The translations under genes and the position numbers were made by a program. Positions 8,666 to 17,150 of a DNA stretch of 31,578 nucleotides are shown here, in pieces. Source of the DNA: Candidatus Zipacnadia bacterium. GTDB lineage: Bacteria; Armatimonadota; UBA5377; JALGUK01. The notes beneath the pieces are model-generated. The model saw nothing but the letters and a program-made list of their open reading frames with translations, had not been told where the DNA came from and made no database searches. Location: positions 1 to 31,578 of the forward strand of contig JALGUK010000004.1 in NCBI GenBank assembly GCA_029820875.1, read 5' to 3'. The stretch's first letter is position 1. Each line of letters starts with the position of its first letter.

Positions 8666-8694
8666 TTGACACGTGATGGGGATTGTGGTATAGT
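8666..8694 (+). promoter_or_regulatory. Sigma70-type promoter of the response regulator gene
   Basis: TTGACA (8666-8671), a 17-bp spacer and TATAGT (8689-8694) match the vegetative consensus at 11 of 12 positions. Its -35 box lies 19 bp from the divergent mlaE -35 box. The predicted leader is about 100 nt before ATG 8800. Confidence 0.8.
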
Positions 8695-8799
8695 TCCGAT
8701 GCTTTACCATCCGCAGCTACAGACAGCATAAAGGTGTCCGGGGCGTCGACGGTTTTGATAACGTCCCTGCTTAGCCCGTGAGGGGAGGATTCATCCGGA

Positions 8800-9216
8800 A
8801 TGCCGAAGCGGATTCTCGTCGTCGACGACGAGCCTCACATCGTAAGATTAGTCCAGGTCAACCTCGAACGAGAGGGCTACGAAGTTTTGACAGCCTACGA
8901 TGGGGTGGAGGCTCTCGAAAAAGTGGCCGCCGAAAAGCCGGACATGGTCGTCCTTGACGTCATGATGCCGCGCATGAACGGGTTCGAGGTCCTCAAAAAG
9001 CTCAAGGCTGATGAGAGTACGCGCGACATTCCGGTGATTATGCTCACCGCGAAAGCTCAGGACGCCGATGTCTTCCGAGGCTGGCAGTCTGGCGTAGACT
9101 CCTATCTGACCAAGCCTTTCAACCCGATGGAATTGTTGACATTCGTCCGGCGCATTTTTCAAAGCCTGGAGGAAGAGCCGGCAGAAGAGGATTTCGGGCC
9201 GACCTGGGAGGTCTAA
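8800..9216 (+). CDS. Single-domain response regulator (receiver only)
   Basis: The 138-residue protein is a CheY-like receiver with no output domain. The acidic pair is Asp9-Asp10 (LVVDDEP), the phosphoacceptor is Asp53 in VVLDVMMPRMNG, the switch Thr is in MLTAKAQDADVF and the conserved Lys is in LTKPFNP. The last 20 residues are an acidic tail (EEEPAEEDFGPTWEV). GGGGAGG lies about 10 nt before ATG 8800. No histidine kinase is nearby, so the partner is unknown. Divergent transcription from the mla operon may mean shared control, but that is inference. Lone receivers of this type are often tied to cell-cycle, motility or polarity signalling. Confidence 0.93.
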   Translation: MPKRILVVDDEPHIVRLVQVNLEREGYEVLTAYDGVEALEKVAAEKPDMVVLDVMMPRMNGFEVLKKLKADESTRDIPVIMLTAKAQDADVFRGWQSGVDSYLTKPFNPMELLTFVRRIFQSLEEEPAEEDFGPTWEV

Positions 9217-9287
9217 CGGCCCCAGAGGGCTTGTTATGCCGGGCTTTCGGTGCCCTCTTGTGCGGATGAGGAGGCTTTGACAAGGAC

Positions 9288-9554
9288 GTGTGTGCAACTA
9301 CTGACCCAGGTGATGACGGTAACAGGCAGACCGGTATCCTGATAGTATCTGCAGTCGCGGCCGGGCTCCTTGCAGGGGCGGCGGTCGCGTTCTTTATCGT
9401 TAGGCGACGCCAGCACGCTGAACCGCCGAATGAGCGCGCTGAGCGCCTACTAAGCTCCTGTTACGATCTAATCGATAAGATAGACAAGCGCCTGCATGGG
9501 ATCGGGGTCCATCTGCCACAGGCTGAGTTAGTGGGTTCTGAGGCCCAAGAGTGA
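9288..9554 (+). CDS. Small single-pass membrane protein of unknown function
   Basis: This 88-residue protein has a hydrophilic N-terminus, one membrane helix at about 17-38 (GILIVSAVAAGLLAGAAVAF), a basic stop VRRRQH and a cytoplasm-like helical tail (ERLLSSCYDLIDKIDKRLHG). The start GTG 9288 has GAGGAGG about 13 nt upstream, which is rather far, so the exact start is uncertain. It lies 71 bp after the response regulator on the same strand and ends just before the cobalamin riboswitch. The layout (glycine-rich helix, basic residues, coiled tail) recalls small YtxH-like membrane proteins, but I do not recognise the family. Confidence 0.6.
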   Translation: MCATTDPGDDGNRQTGILIVSAVAAGLLAGAAVAFFIVRRRQHAEPPNERAERLLSSCYDLIDKIDKRLHGIGVHLPQAELVGSEAQE

Positions 9555-9570
9555 ATCTAAATTCGCAAAC

Positions 9571-9730
9571 AAAAGGTGAGCAGAGAACGGGAACAGTGGT
9601 GTAAGACCACGGCTGCCCCGCAACTGTAACCGGGGACGAAAGGCGCGAAGTGCCACTGGCCAGTAGCTAAGCTGGGAAGGCGCGCTGAGTAGGTAGATCC
9701 GGGAGCCAGGAGACCGCTCTGAGCACCTCG
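9571..9730 (+). promoter_or_regulatory. Cobalamin (adenosylcobalamin) riboswitch
   Basis: The leader holds the conserved cobalamin riboswitch blocks in order: GGGAACAGTGGTGTAAGACC, GGCTGCCCCGCAACTGTAAC, GCCACTGG (9652-9659), GGGAAGG (9674-9680) and the B12 box AGCCAGGAGACC (9704-9715). GGTG (9575-9578) can pair with CACC (9724-9727) to close the domain. A further AAACAAA/TTTGTTT pairing just outside would include the start region of the next gene, suggesting translational control: with cobalamin bound, the ribosome site of the btuF-like gene would be hidden. Confidence 0.93.
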
Positions 9731-9758
9731 CCAAGGTCTTTCGAGGGAGAGATCCGGC

Positions 9759-10802
9759 GTGTTTGTTTTTCAGCGTGATGCAGCCAGCCCAAGCGGGCTT
9801 GGTTTTACTCATCGATGCTTATCCTCGCGCTCCGGCCTACTCACCATCGCGCTATTGCTCGCCGCGGCTCTGGTTGCAGGTAGCGGATGCCGCTCAAATC
9901 GCAGCGGTCCAGCCGCTGCCACGGAGTCTTTGCCCCGTTCACTGCGCATTGTTTCCCTGGCACCCAATTTCACCGAAATTCTCTTTGCGCTGGACATTGG
10001 AGACTGTGTGGTCGGACGGACAGAGTTTTGCCGATATCCCGAAGAGGCACGCAGGATCGAGGTGGTCGGACCGTATCTTCGGCCCAACTTCGAGCGTGTA
10101 ATAGCGCTGGCTCCCCACCTGGTAATCGCCGAGTCCGGTGAGGTCGCCGGTCACGAGAAAATGCTGAAGAACGCCGGAATTCAGGTAGTGGTTATCGACT
10201 GCAAACATTTGGAGCTGATTCCGGCTATGATAATGCGAATCGGAGAAGCGACCCGGGCGACGGAAAGAGCACAGGCCCTTGTGCGCGAGTGGACCGCCCG
10301 CCGCGACCGCATAGCCTCCAAAACCGCGCCTCTGCCGTTGGCCGCCCGTCCGGTCGTAATGGTGGACCTTTGGGAGGACCCGTTGATGGTCGCAGGCCCA
10401 GGTTCATTCGTGGACGAACTGATTCAATTGGCCGGAGGCCGCAATGTGGCGTTCGACGCCAAGAGAAACTGGGCGGCCTTTTCGGTCGAGGCCGTCGTCA
10501 ACCGCAAACCTGATGTGATTGTGCGGGCGTTCATGGGCAGTGATGCCGATAATCGTGCAGCGCCGCTGCAAGACTGGAACGCGATGCCAGGACTGGAGAA
10601 AACCCGCGTTTACGGGCCAAATGAAATTGCGCCCGATATTCTATTGCAGCCAGGCTTGCGAACAGTTGATGCTCTTGAAAAGCTTGCCGGAATTCTTCAT
10701 CCGAAGCTGTTTCCCAACCGCTTGCCGCGTAAGGTGCAAAGGGGAGTGGGCAGTGAACGGGTGAAAGCGAGTACTGGAGTAAATGGGCGTATCGCTCGAT
10801 AA
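9759..10802 (+). CDS. btuF: Cobalamin-type ABC transporter substrate-binding lipoprotein (BtuF-like)
   Basis: This 347-residue protein has a basic-hydrophobic signal ending in a lipobox, VAGSGC, with Cys44 as the lipid-modified residue. The mature part is a class III helical-backbone binding protein: RIVSLAPNFTEILFAL, GRTEFCRYPEEA, FERVIALAPHLVIA and, in the second lobe, GPGSFVDELIQLAGGRN are all typical of BtuF. The riboswitch directly upstream makes vitamin B12 or a corrinoid the likely ligand. GTG 9759 is the only plausible in-frame start before the signal sequence; GAGGGAGAG lies upstream. No BtuC permease or BtuD ATPase follows, so these must be elsewhere. The last 25 residues are unlike the family and may be unstructured. 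Confidence 0.88.
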   Translation: MFVFQRDAASPSGLGFTHRCLSSRSGLLTIALLLAAALVAGSGCRSNRSGPAAATESLPRSLRIVSLAPNFTEILFALDIGDCVVGRTEFCRYPEEARRIEVVGPYLRPNFERVIALAPHLVIAESGEVAGHEKMLKNAGIQVVVIDCKHLELIPAMIMRIGEATRATERAQALVREWTARRDRIASKTAPLPLAARPVVMVDLWEDPLMVAGPGSFVDELIQLAGGRNVAFDAKRNWAAFSVEAVVNRKPDVIVRAFMGSDADNRAAPLQDWNAMPGLEKTRVYGPNEIAPDILLQPGLRTVDALEKLAGILHPKLFPNRLPRKVQRGVGSERVKASTGVNGRIAR

Positions 10803-10914
10803 TAGATGTTATGTTGATTTCTTTCTCAAACACCATCACTACCTAACAATCCCCCAACCATCTTACCGTAAGAAGCCAGGAACTCTCCTTATTGAAACAG
10901 CGGAGAAATATCAC

Positions 10915-11772
10915 CTATCGGCAGCGTTGGAGAATAAACTCCGCCAGGCGCTTACGCCAGTAGTCGAGCCGGTTTGGCTCCCCGGCGGTGATGATGTCGA
11001 AGGCGGCCTCATCCACGAGCTTTCGTCCATCTTCGCCCTTGGCCGCAGCCATTGATGCGAGCTTCGCACCCTCGATACCCTCGCGGTATGCGGCCCAGCG
11101 AGCGGAACCAAGGCATCCATAGGCTGCGAGCCGTCTCGCGCGCGGACCGCAATCGGTAGGAAGAATTCCACCGAGGGGGCAAGTAGGCTCTCCCCGATAT
11201 TGCGTATCAACATCGTCAGGGTCCTTCCGCTGACGTTGGTAAGGTTGATGACACGATTCTCGATTTCATTGCCAGCCAGAGAAACATTGAGGCGCTTGAC
11301 CGGCTGTACGTTATCGGGCGGCATTTTGGTCAAACGGTGGTCTTGTCCGGAAAATAAGCAGGTCCGTTGCGGCGGAAACATCCAGCGGGCCAGGGGTGGC
11401 GAGGTCTATTGTAACCGTTTTGGCCTCACCCGGGGAGAGCCGTGTCCATCCTCCAATAGGCCGCCCCACACCCCGAAGGTCCATCTGGATCATTTGGGTG
11501 CGGGCCATCGGGTTTTCGAGGTCGAGCACAAGGCGTGAAAACCGGCTCCAGTCCCACTTACCGGCCAGAGTAATCCCAGGCCATTGCCGCTCTCCCTCGG
11601 TCCACGCGGGAATTGTGAGCAAAGCGCCGTCTTCGACTTTTTCAAGCGTTACATTCTTATTCGGATTCCACTGGCCCAGGTCATCCGTGGCGAAGTCGAA
11701 CAGGACCTCATCCGCCGCGGCCCAGGCTGCAGTAATAGTTATCCAGATAATGGTAAAGGATAATGTACGCAT
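10915..11772 (-). pseudogene. Degraded exported carbohydrate-binding/DUF4091-like protein
   Basis: Three minus-strand frames look like pieces of one gene. Frame 1 (11772-11311) has ATG 11772 with GGAGGG, a signal peptide (MRTLSFTIIWITITAAWAAA) and a beta-rich domain ending FRTRPPFDQ, like carbohydrate-binding modules that continue 'YIDNVR'. It then stops. Frame 2 (about 11340-11150) continues with PPDNVQPVKRLNVSLAGNEI and resembles the expected next part. Frame 3 (about 11130-10915) reads RWAAYREGIEGAKLA, like the C-terminus of large DUF4091/glycoside-hydrolase-type proteins, and ends at TAG 10915. At least two frame changes and a missing middle suggest decay. The first 153 residues could still be made and exported. 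The family name is from memory of similar proteins. Confidence 0.6.
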
Positions 11773-11876
11773 CCTACGGCCCTCCGGGGTTCAGTGGAGT
11801 GAGAGAGGAGCACGCTGCCGGGGCTTGTTTCCGAAGCCTGCCATCAAGGACAAACTCAGCGACAACTTTAAACGGC

Positions 11877-11894
11877 GCTATTGAGCGCAATAGC
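11877..11894 (-). terminator. Hairpin immediately after rho, possible terminator
   Basis: GCTATTG and CAATAGC form a perfect 7-bp stem with a 4-nt loop, starting 1 nt after the rho stop codon. The downstream tract (GCCGTTT) is only weakly U-rich, so it may be a Rho-dependent pause or an mRNA 3'-end stabiliser rather than a strong intrinsic terminator. Confidence 0.45.
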
Positions 11895-11895
11895 T

Positions 11896-13155
11896 TCACG
11901 TGCGGAACGTGTTCTCCGCCATCTCAAGAAACTCCTTATTGGTTTTGGTCTTCCGAAGCCCTGAGATAAGCAGTTCTGTGGCGTCCTCAGTCGACATGGC
12001 GGCGAGTGCCCGTCTTAGCTGCCAAATCTGGCGAAGCTCGTCGTCGTCAAAGAGTAATTCCTGATGGCGGGTGCTCGATTGCTGAATATCAATTGCAGGG
12101 AATATACCCTTATCAGCCAGCTCGCGCGTCAGGCGCAGGTCCATGTTGCCTGTTGCCTTGAATTCTTCATAAATCATGTCATCCATGCGGCTGCCGGTCT
12201 CCACGAGAATCGTCGCCAGGACTGTAAGGCTGCCGCCCTCTTCTATGTTGCGGGCCGCACCGAAGAAGCGCTTGGGGCGGTACAGCGCTGTCGGATCCAG
12301 ACCGCCTGAGAGTGTCCGCCCGCTTGGGTTGACGGTAAGGTTGCTGGCACGTGCGAGACGCGTGATGCTGTCCAGTAGGATGACCACGTCCACCTTGTGT
12401 TCAACCAGCCGCTTGGCGCGCGCCAACACCAGCTCGGCCACCTTCATATGGTTCTCCGGAAGCTCATCGAATGTGGATGCAATGACCTCGCCGTCAACCG
12501 AGCGCTCGATGTCAGTAACTTCCTCAGGCCGCTCGTCAATAAGCAACACTAACAGTGTGACCTCGGGGTTGTTGGTGGTAACGCTATTGGCGATTTGCTT
12601 GATGAGCGTGGTCTTCCCAGCTTTTGGCGGAGCTATAATCAGACCCCGCTGGCCCTTGCCGATCGGTGTGATGATGTCCATGAAGCGCCCGGCGACGTTG
12701 TCGGGGGTGGTCTCGAGCCGAAGGCGTTCGTCGGGATAAATGGGCGTCAAGTTCTCGAACTCAACGCGGTGGCGGCCGATTTCGGGGTCCTGTCCGTTGA
12801 GCGCCTCGACTCTCAGGAGGCTGTAATACCGCTCATTTTCCTTCGGCGGCCTGACCGGGCCTGCAATGGTGTCGCCGGTTTTAAGGTTGAAGCGCCTTAT
12901 CTGAGATTGAGCCACATAAACATCACGGTCGATATTCTGGAGGTAACCGTTGGTGCGCAAATAGCCCTCATTACCGTCCGGCGCGATCTCAAGAACGCCC
13001 TCGAAGAAGGTTAAGCCATCCTGAGCAGCCTTAGCCCGGAGAATCTCCAGAGCCATATCATGCTTTTTCAAGCGCGGATTAAGCTCTATCCCCATGTTCT
13101 CTGCGATTTGCTGCAGCTCTTCCTTCGTTTTGGCTTCCAGTTTCGAGAGTTGCAT
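11896..13155 (-). CDS. rho: Transcription termination factor Rho
   Basis: Rho is the hexameric RNA-dependent ATPase that ends transcription. The 419-residue protein has the N-terminal three-helix Rho_N domain (MQLSKLEAKTKEELQQIAEN), the cold-shock-like RNA-binding domain at about 48-125 (EGYLRTNGYLQNIDRDVYVA) and the RecA-type ATPase. Walker A is PPKAGKTTLIK (176-186) and Walker B is VDVVILLDSITRLAR. The Q-loop region follows with SGGLDPTALYRPKRFFGAAR, and the R-loop with FKATGNMDLRL. No large insertion is present. ATG 13155 has GGTGAG 6 nt upstream. It is the last gene of guaA-hpt-rho, 26 bp after hpt. Confidence 0.98.
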   Translation of the reverse strand: MQLSKLEAKTKEELQQIAENMGIELNPRLKKHDMALEILRAKAAQDGLTFFEGVLEIAPDGNEGYLRTNGYLQNIDRDVYVAQSQIRRFNLKTGDTIAGPVRPPKENERYYSLLRVEALNGQDPEIGRHRVEFENLTPIYPDERLRLETTPDNVAGRFMDIITPIGKGQRGLIIAPPKAGKTTLIKQIANSVTTNNPEVTLLVLLIDERPEEVTDIERSVDGEVIASTFDELPENHMKVAELVLARAKRLVEHKVDVVILLDSITRLARASNLTVNPSGRTLSGGLDPTALYRPKRFFGAARNIEEGGSLTVLATILVETGSRMDDMIYEEFKATGNMDLRLTRELADKGIFPAIDIQQSSTRHQELLFDDDELRQIWQLRRALAAMSTEDATELLISGLRKTKTNKEFLEMAENTFRT

Positions 13156-13181
13156 TGTTGCTCACCTCAGAGTGCCGGCGG

Positions 13182-13736
13182 CTAAGGCATGTAGATGTCT
13201 CTTTTCAGAACCGCCACGAATGGTAGACCGCGATAGCGCTGAGCATAGTCCAGGCCGTATCCGACCACGAATTCGTCAGGGATTGTGAATCCGACATAGT
13301 CAGGGCTTATATTCGCCACGCGCCGGGAAGGCTTGTCGAGCAACGCGCAGATTCGCACCGAATCAGCACCGCGTGACCGGATGTTATCCAACAGATAGGC
13401 TGCGGTAATGCCGGTATCAATGATGTCCTCCACCAGGAGCACATGCCTGCCTTCAAGCGGCTCTGTAACGTCCTTGATAATGCGGACTTTGCCCGAGGAA
13501 TCGGCCGCGTCACCATAACTTGAGACAGCCATGAAGTCAACGGTCACCGGAATAGTCACCTGTCGCACGAGGTCGGCCAGGAAAATAAAAGCGCCCTTGA
13601 GAACCCCGATTGCAAGAATCCCATGCCGACTGTAATCCGCCGAAACCGCTGCGGCCAGCTCGCCCACTTTCCGGCGAATCTCCTTCTCGGTCAACAGGAT
13701 TGTCTCAAACTCAGAGGGGAGCGGTTCGCGTTGCAT
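13182..13736 (-). CDS. hpt: Hypoxanthine phosphoribosyltransferase
   Basis: This purine-salvage enzyme makes IMP or GMP from hypoxanthine or guanine and PRPP. The 184-residue protein has the PRPP-binding motif VLLVEDIIDTG at 99-109, the N-terminal GVLKGAFIFLADL and the base-site region VANISPDYVGFTIPDEFVVG with GYGLDYAQRYR, all typical. Its ATG 13736 immediately follows the guaA TAA (TAAATG), so the two are translated in a coupled way. Joining salvage to GMP synthesis makes metabolic sense. Confidence 0.96.
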   Translation of the reverse strand: MQREPLPSEFETILLTEKEIRRKVGELAAAVSADYSRHGILAIGVLKGAFIFLADLVRQVTIPVTVDFMAVSSYGDAADSSGKVRIIKDVTEPLEGRHVLLVEDIIDTGITAAYLLDNIRSRGADSVRICALLDKPSRRVANISPDYVGFTIPDEFVVGYGLDYAQRYRGLPFVAVLKRDIYMP

Positions 13737-15284
13737 TTACTCCCATTCCACAGTTGCCGGCGGTTTGGTGGTGATATCGTACAGCACGCGGTTTACCCCT
13801 TCGACCTCGTTCACTATCCGCGAAGAAATCCGTGCGAGAAGCTCATATGGAAGACGGACCCAGTCGGCGGTCATAAAGTCATCAGTCTGCACTGCACGCA
13901 GTACTATCGGACGCCAGTAGGTGCGGTGGTCACCCATTACGCCCACAGTTCGCACGGCGGGTAGGACCGCGAAGCTCTGTGCCACCTCCGGCCAAAGGGG
14001 TGACTTCTGAAGCTCTTCCATGAAGATGGCATCGGCCTTGCGCAAGACTTCCAGCGCTTCCCGCGTCACTTCACCGGTGACTCTCACCGCAAGCCCGGGA
14101 CCCGGGAACGGCTGGCGGTGGACAATCTCATCAGGCAGAGACAGTTCCGCTCCGAGGGCACGTACCTCGTCCTTGAACAGCCACTTAAGCGGCTCAAGCA
14201 CCTGCAGGTTCATGTCCTTGGGCAGACCCCCGACGTTGTGGTGGGTCTTAATCCGAGCGGCGTTTCGCCCTCCGCTTTCGATTACATCCGGATAAAGCGT
14301 CCCTTGCGCTAGAAAATGGAATTCGCCAAGCTTTGCCGCCTCCTCCTCGAAGACGCGGACGAATTCATCGCCTATGATGCGTCGCTTGGCCTCGGGGTCC
14401 GAAACGCCCTTCAGTCGTTCCAGAAAACGGTCGGCTGCATCAATGTGCACCAGGTTCATATTGAGCTTTTCCCCGAAAGTCCGGCGGACTTGCTCCACCT
14501 CGCCCTGTCGGAGGAGGCCGTGGTCCACGAACATACACGTCAGACGTTCGCCGATGGCACGATGCACGAGGGTGGCTGTCACGGCGGAGTCCACCCCGCC
14601 GGAAAGCGCGCAAAGGACCCGCTTGTCCCCCACCTCGGCCCGAATCTGCTCTACGGCCATCTGCGCAAACGAGTGCATCCCCCACGACTCGGACAGCCCC
14701 GCCACTCGGTGCAAAAAGTTTGAAAGTATATCCTGCCCGCGCGGTGTATGCGTCACCTCAGGGTGGAACTGAACCCCGAACACCTTCCGCTCGCTCCAAG
14801 ACATTGCAGCAATCGGCGCAGATTCAGTGGTTGCGGTCACCTTGAAATTCGGCGGCGCCTCCACTACGCTGTCACCGTGGCTCATCCAGCAGATGAGGTC
14901 TGACTCCATTCCGGCGAAAAGGTCGGAGTTGTCAAACACGTGTAATACGGTGCGGCCGTACTCACGTTGTTCCCGCTGCTCAACTACGCCTCCGAGTGTG
15001 TGAGCCAGCAACTGATGGCCGTAACAAATGCCGAGAACAGGCGCGCCAAGATCCAGCAATCCATCCGGGAGTTTGGGTGCCCCCGGCTCGTAGACACTGG
15101 CAGGCCCTCCTGAAAGGATAATGGCATCCGGACCCAATGACTTGAGTTCAGCGACGGGTGTATCGAAGGGAACAATCTCGCAGTAGACCTTGGCTTGGCG
15201 GACTTTTCGCGCAATTAACTGCGTGTACTGTCCGCCGAAGTCTAAGATGACGGCTATCTCATCCGGCCGCTTGTGCCTGGCCAT
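13737..15284 (-). CDS. guaA: GMP synthase (glutamine-hydrolysing)
   Basis: GuaA converts XMP to GMP with ATP and glutamine. The 515-residue length is typical. The class I amidotransferase domain has Cys87 in GICYGHQLL and the His-Glu pair in [11 protein letters not shown]. The ATP-pyrophosphatase domain has the PP-loop [15 protein letters not shown] near 229-243, and the C-terminal dimerisation domain ends with [14 protein letters not shown], a nearly invariant GuaA ending. ATG 15284 has GGAGG upstream at long spacing (about 14 nt). hpt follows directly. Confidence 0.98.
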   Translation of the reverse strand: MARHKRPDEIAVILDFGGQYTQLIARKVRQAKVYCEIVPFDTPVAELKSLGPDAIILSGGPASVYEPGAPKLPDGLLDLGAPVLGICYGHQLLAHTLGGVVEQREQREYGRTVLHVFDNSDLFAGMESDLICWMSHGDSVVEAPPNFKVTATTESAPIAAMSWSERKVFGVQFHPEVTHTPRGQDILSNFLHRVAGLSESWGMHSFAQMAVEQIRAEVGDKRVLCALSGGVDSAVTATLVHRAIGERLTCMFVDHGLLRQGEVEQVRRTFGEKLNMNLVHIDAADRFLERLKGVSDPEAKRRIIGDEFVRVFEEEAAKLGEFHFLAQGTLYPDVIESGGRNAARIKTHHNVGGLPKDMNLQVLEPLKWLFKDEVRALGAELSLPDEIVHRQPFPGPGLAVRVTGEVTREALEVLRKADAIFMEELQKSPLWPEVAQSFAVLPAVRTVGVMGDHRTYWRPIVLRAVQTDDFMTADWVRLPYELLARISSRIVNEVEGVNRVLYDITTKPPATVEWE

Positions 15285-15597
15285 TACTTGGGGGTGCCTC
15301 CGAAGCTTACTGGACTGACCATGTGTAGCATTATCGAATCGCTCTTCATCCGAAGTCCTGAACGAGGAATGTTCTCGAATGCGAGTCTTTGGTGGCCTTC
15401 ACGTTCGATTGACCTACACAGTGGGACCGGGCTATTGCTTATGAACAGGCTGCATCCGTCTCTTTCAGTTGCGGGAGACGCAGAAAGCCATCACGAGGGT
15501 GGACGATAAACCAAGTCAGAATTCTCCAGGGCATTACCACAAGTTTCTGTCATTTAACGAGAAAGGTAAACTGGGGAGAAGACCAACAAACAAAGGG

Positions 15598-15626
15598 ACG
15601 ATAACATATTATTGTCGAAGTGTCAA
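15598..15626 (-). promoter_or_regulatory. Candidate promoter and long leader of guaA-hpt-rho
   Basis: On the minus strand TTGACA (15621-15626), a 17-bp spacer and TATCGT (15598-15603) form a plausible promoter, which would give guaA a leader of about 305 nt. A second TTGACA lies 22 bp further upstream (15643-15648), with a similar GGGT context. In the gene-free stretch 15285-15659 I see no purine-riboswitch core and no coding frame with support. One small hairpin, GTCTC...GAGAC near 15459-15480, is visible. Confidence 0.4.
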
Positions 15627-15659
15627 GGGTTTCACGAGAATCTGTCAAAGGGTGAAAGT

Positions 15660-16682
15660 TCATTCACTCAGTCCGACTAACTTCATCGTGGAAGTAGTGG
15701 TCATGTTGTCCAATGTTACCGTCACGGTGAAGGGTACCACTTTCCCTTTCGGAGTCTTCGCCTGCCCGCTCGTGATTACCTGCATGCTTACCGTCTGGTT
15801 GACGTCAGCCCGCTCGACCCGACCATCGGCTATATTGAAGTAGTAGGTCCCGCGCGTTTGCTGCACCACGTCCTTCAACAGAACCGCCATTGATGCCACC
15901 GGGGCCTGACGGAGCTGTTGCGGCATTGGCAGCGGACCCAACTTGGGGAGGTTCAGGTCACCGACGAAATCTATCTTGGCACACGGATGCCCCCCCACGT
16001 CGACGATTCCGGCGAGAGTGTACTCCATTGGGATCTGCAGGCTCGCCTTGGCATCGGCTCCCGACGAAGTAACGGTGAGAGTGTGCTTCCACGAATCCCC
16101 TACGCTCACCGGCTCCTCCGGCAGGAACGCCTGGCTCTGCTGTAGTAGCTGTTCGAGATTGAAGTTCTCGAGCTTGGCTTTCCGAAGCGCCTCTTGAACC
16201 TTCTCGAGGCCCTTAATTTCGCGTACATGCCCACGCTCGTCCATCTTCAGTGTTAACGTGCGTCCCATCAGCTCTTGCACCGCATCCGGCACCGGTTGGT
16301 CCTTCCCGTTGACCGTCATCGTCGTGCCGTCCTCGCTCATACGCAGCTGCGAAGTGGCGACGTTGACGACGTTAACAGTCGCATTCATCTCATCGTACTT
16401 AAACTCAATGGTGGCTATGCCATCCTTGTCCACTTCCTCACAACTTTGCGAGAGCGAGCCAGTGACATCCAGCAATATCGAAATGTTTTTCGGCACCCGG
16501 TCCCCCGGAGCCCCGTTGATCTGGACGTTGCCGTTGCCGGTTGCAGTTATCGCGTATTGTATCGCCTGTCCGGGCGCGAACTTGTACCGTAAAAGCATCT
16601 CCCCAGGCGTGGAGTCCGCGAATGCCGAAGCAGCAAACACAACGGTGATGCAGACTAAAATGCTCTTGAGCCACTTGCTCAT
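15660..16682 (-). CDS. Exported beta-rich protein of unknown function
   Basis: The 340-residue protein has a Sec signal peptide (MSKWLKSILVCITVVFAASA, cleavage likely after AFA at 22). The mature part begins LLRYKFAPGQAIQYAITATG and continues as many alternating beta strands, with a helical segment at about 140-185 (EVQEAL-like, then LEQLLQQSQAFLPEEPVSVG). 'Kf.pG....Y' openings and 'VGDSWK' motifs recall DUF6263-type exported proteins, from memory only. ATG 16682 is chosen because of AAGGGG 9 nt upstream, and because the longer frame to 16718 would overlap the ferredoxin gene. It follows that gene by 22 bp, so it is probably in the homocysteine operon. No catalytic motif was recognised. Confidence 0.85.
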   Translation of the reverse strand: MSKWLKSILVCITVVFAASAFADSTPGEMLLRYKFAPGQAIQYAITATGNGNVQINGAPGDRVPKNISILLDVTGSLSQSCEEVDKDGIATIEFKYDEMNATVNVVNVATSQLRMSEDGTTMTVNGKDQPVPDAVQELMGRTLTLKMDERGHVREIKGLEKVQEALRKAKLENFNLEQLLQQSQAFLPEEPVSVGDSWKHTLTVTSSGADAKASLQIPMEYTLAGIVDVGGHPCAKIDFVGDLNLPKLGPLPMPQQLRQAPVASMAVLLKDVVQQTRGTYYFNIADGRVERADVNQTVSMQVITSGQAKTPKGKVVPFTVTVTLDNMTTTSTMKLVGLSE

Positions 16683-16704
16683 CTTCTTTACCCCTTTCGC
16701 AATC

Positions 16705-17133
16705 TCATGCAGGTGCAAGTTCGCTGTGGAAACTGACTTTCATAGCCCTGGGCGGACAGACCGGGACACACAGCTCACAGCCTATACACTTGTCGGCGTC
16801 GAAAACGACCTCCCACGTATCGCGGTTAATCGCAAGCGCACCAACCGGGCAGATGGTAGTGCAAACACCGCAGTGGGTGCAAAGAGTCTCGTCCCGGACG
16901 ACGTCCTGTTCCAGGGGCTGAATCCGCACACCGAGCCGGGTGACATAATCCAGTCCTGCTTTGAGTCGGTCTGCATCGCCCGACAATTCCAGAACCATCA
17001 GCCCCTCGCGATGGGGCTGAACCTGTGCTTTAATGATATTGAACTCCAGGTTGTACTGCTTGGACAGCCGACTGATGATGGGTTCGTCAATCAGCCGTTC
17101 GGGGAAATGCATGACAATCTTCTGCGACGCCAC
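16705..17133 (-). CDS. NIL-domain ferredoxin of the homocysteine synthesis pathway
   Basis: The 142-residue protein has an N-terminal NIL domain (about 4-75, IVMHFPERLIDEPIISRLSK), a small ligand-binding fold also found on methionine transporter ATPases. Two [4Fe-4S] motifs follow: Cys85, 88, 91, 95 (CTHCGVCTTICP) and Cys116, 119, 122, 126 (CIGCELCVPVCP). In methanogens and Desulfovibrio, the NIL-ferredoxin works with the DUF39 protein to make homocysteine from aspartate semialdehyde and sulfide, providing electrons. Start GTG 17133 has AAGGAG 9 nt upstream. It sits 17 bp after the DUF39 gene. Confidence 0.92.
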   Translation of the reverse strand: MASQKIVMHFPERLIDEPIISRLSKQYNLEFNIIKAQVQPHREGLMVLELSGDADRLKAGLDYVTRLGVRIQPLEQDVVRDETLCTHCGVCTTICPVGALAINRDTWEVVFDADKCIGCELCVPVCPPRAMKVSFHSELAPA

Positions 17134-17150
17134 GACCCATTTCTCCTTCC

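Noticed and set aside
9224..9258. Hairpin AGAGGGC/GCCCTCT after the response regulator as a terminator
   Set aside because: A 21-nt loop and no U-tract follow. It may be fortuitous.
10783..11055. Plus-strand 90-codon frame after btuF
   Set aside because: It overlaps the btuF end and the decayed gene, with no ribosome site and no recognisable domain.
15285..15600. Purine riboswitch in the guaA leader
   Set aside because: The conserved three-way-junction core was not found on the minus strand.
15469..15843. Plus-strand 124-codon frame in the guaA leader
   Set aside because: It has no ribosome site and runs into the exported-protein gene on the other strand.
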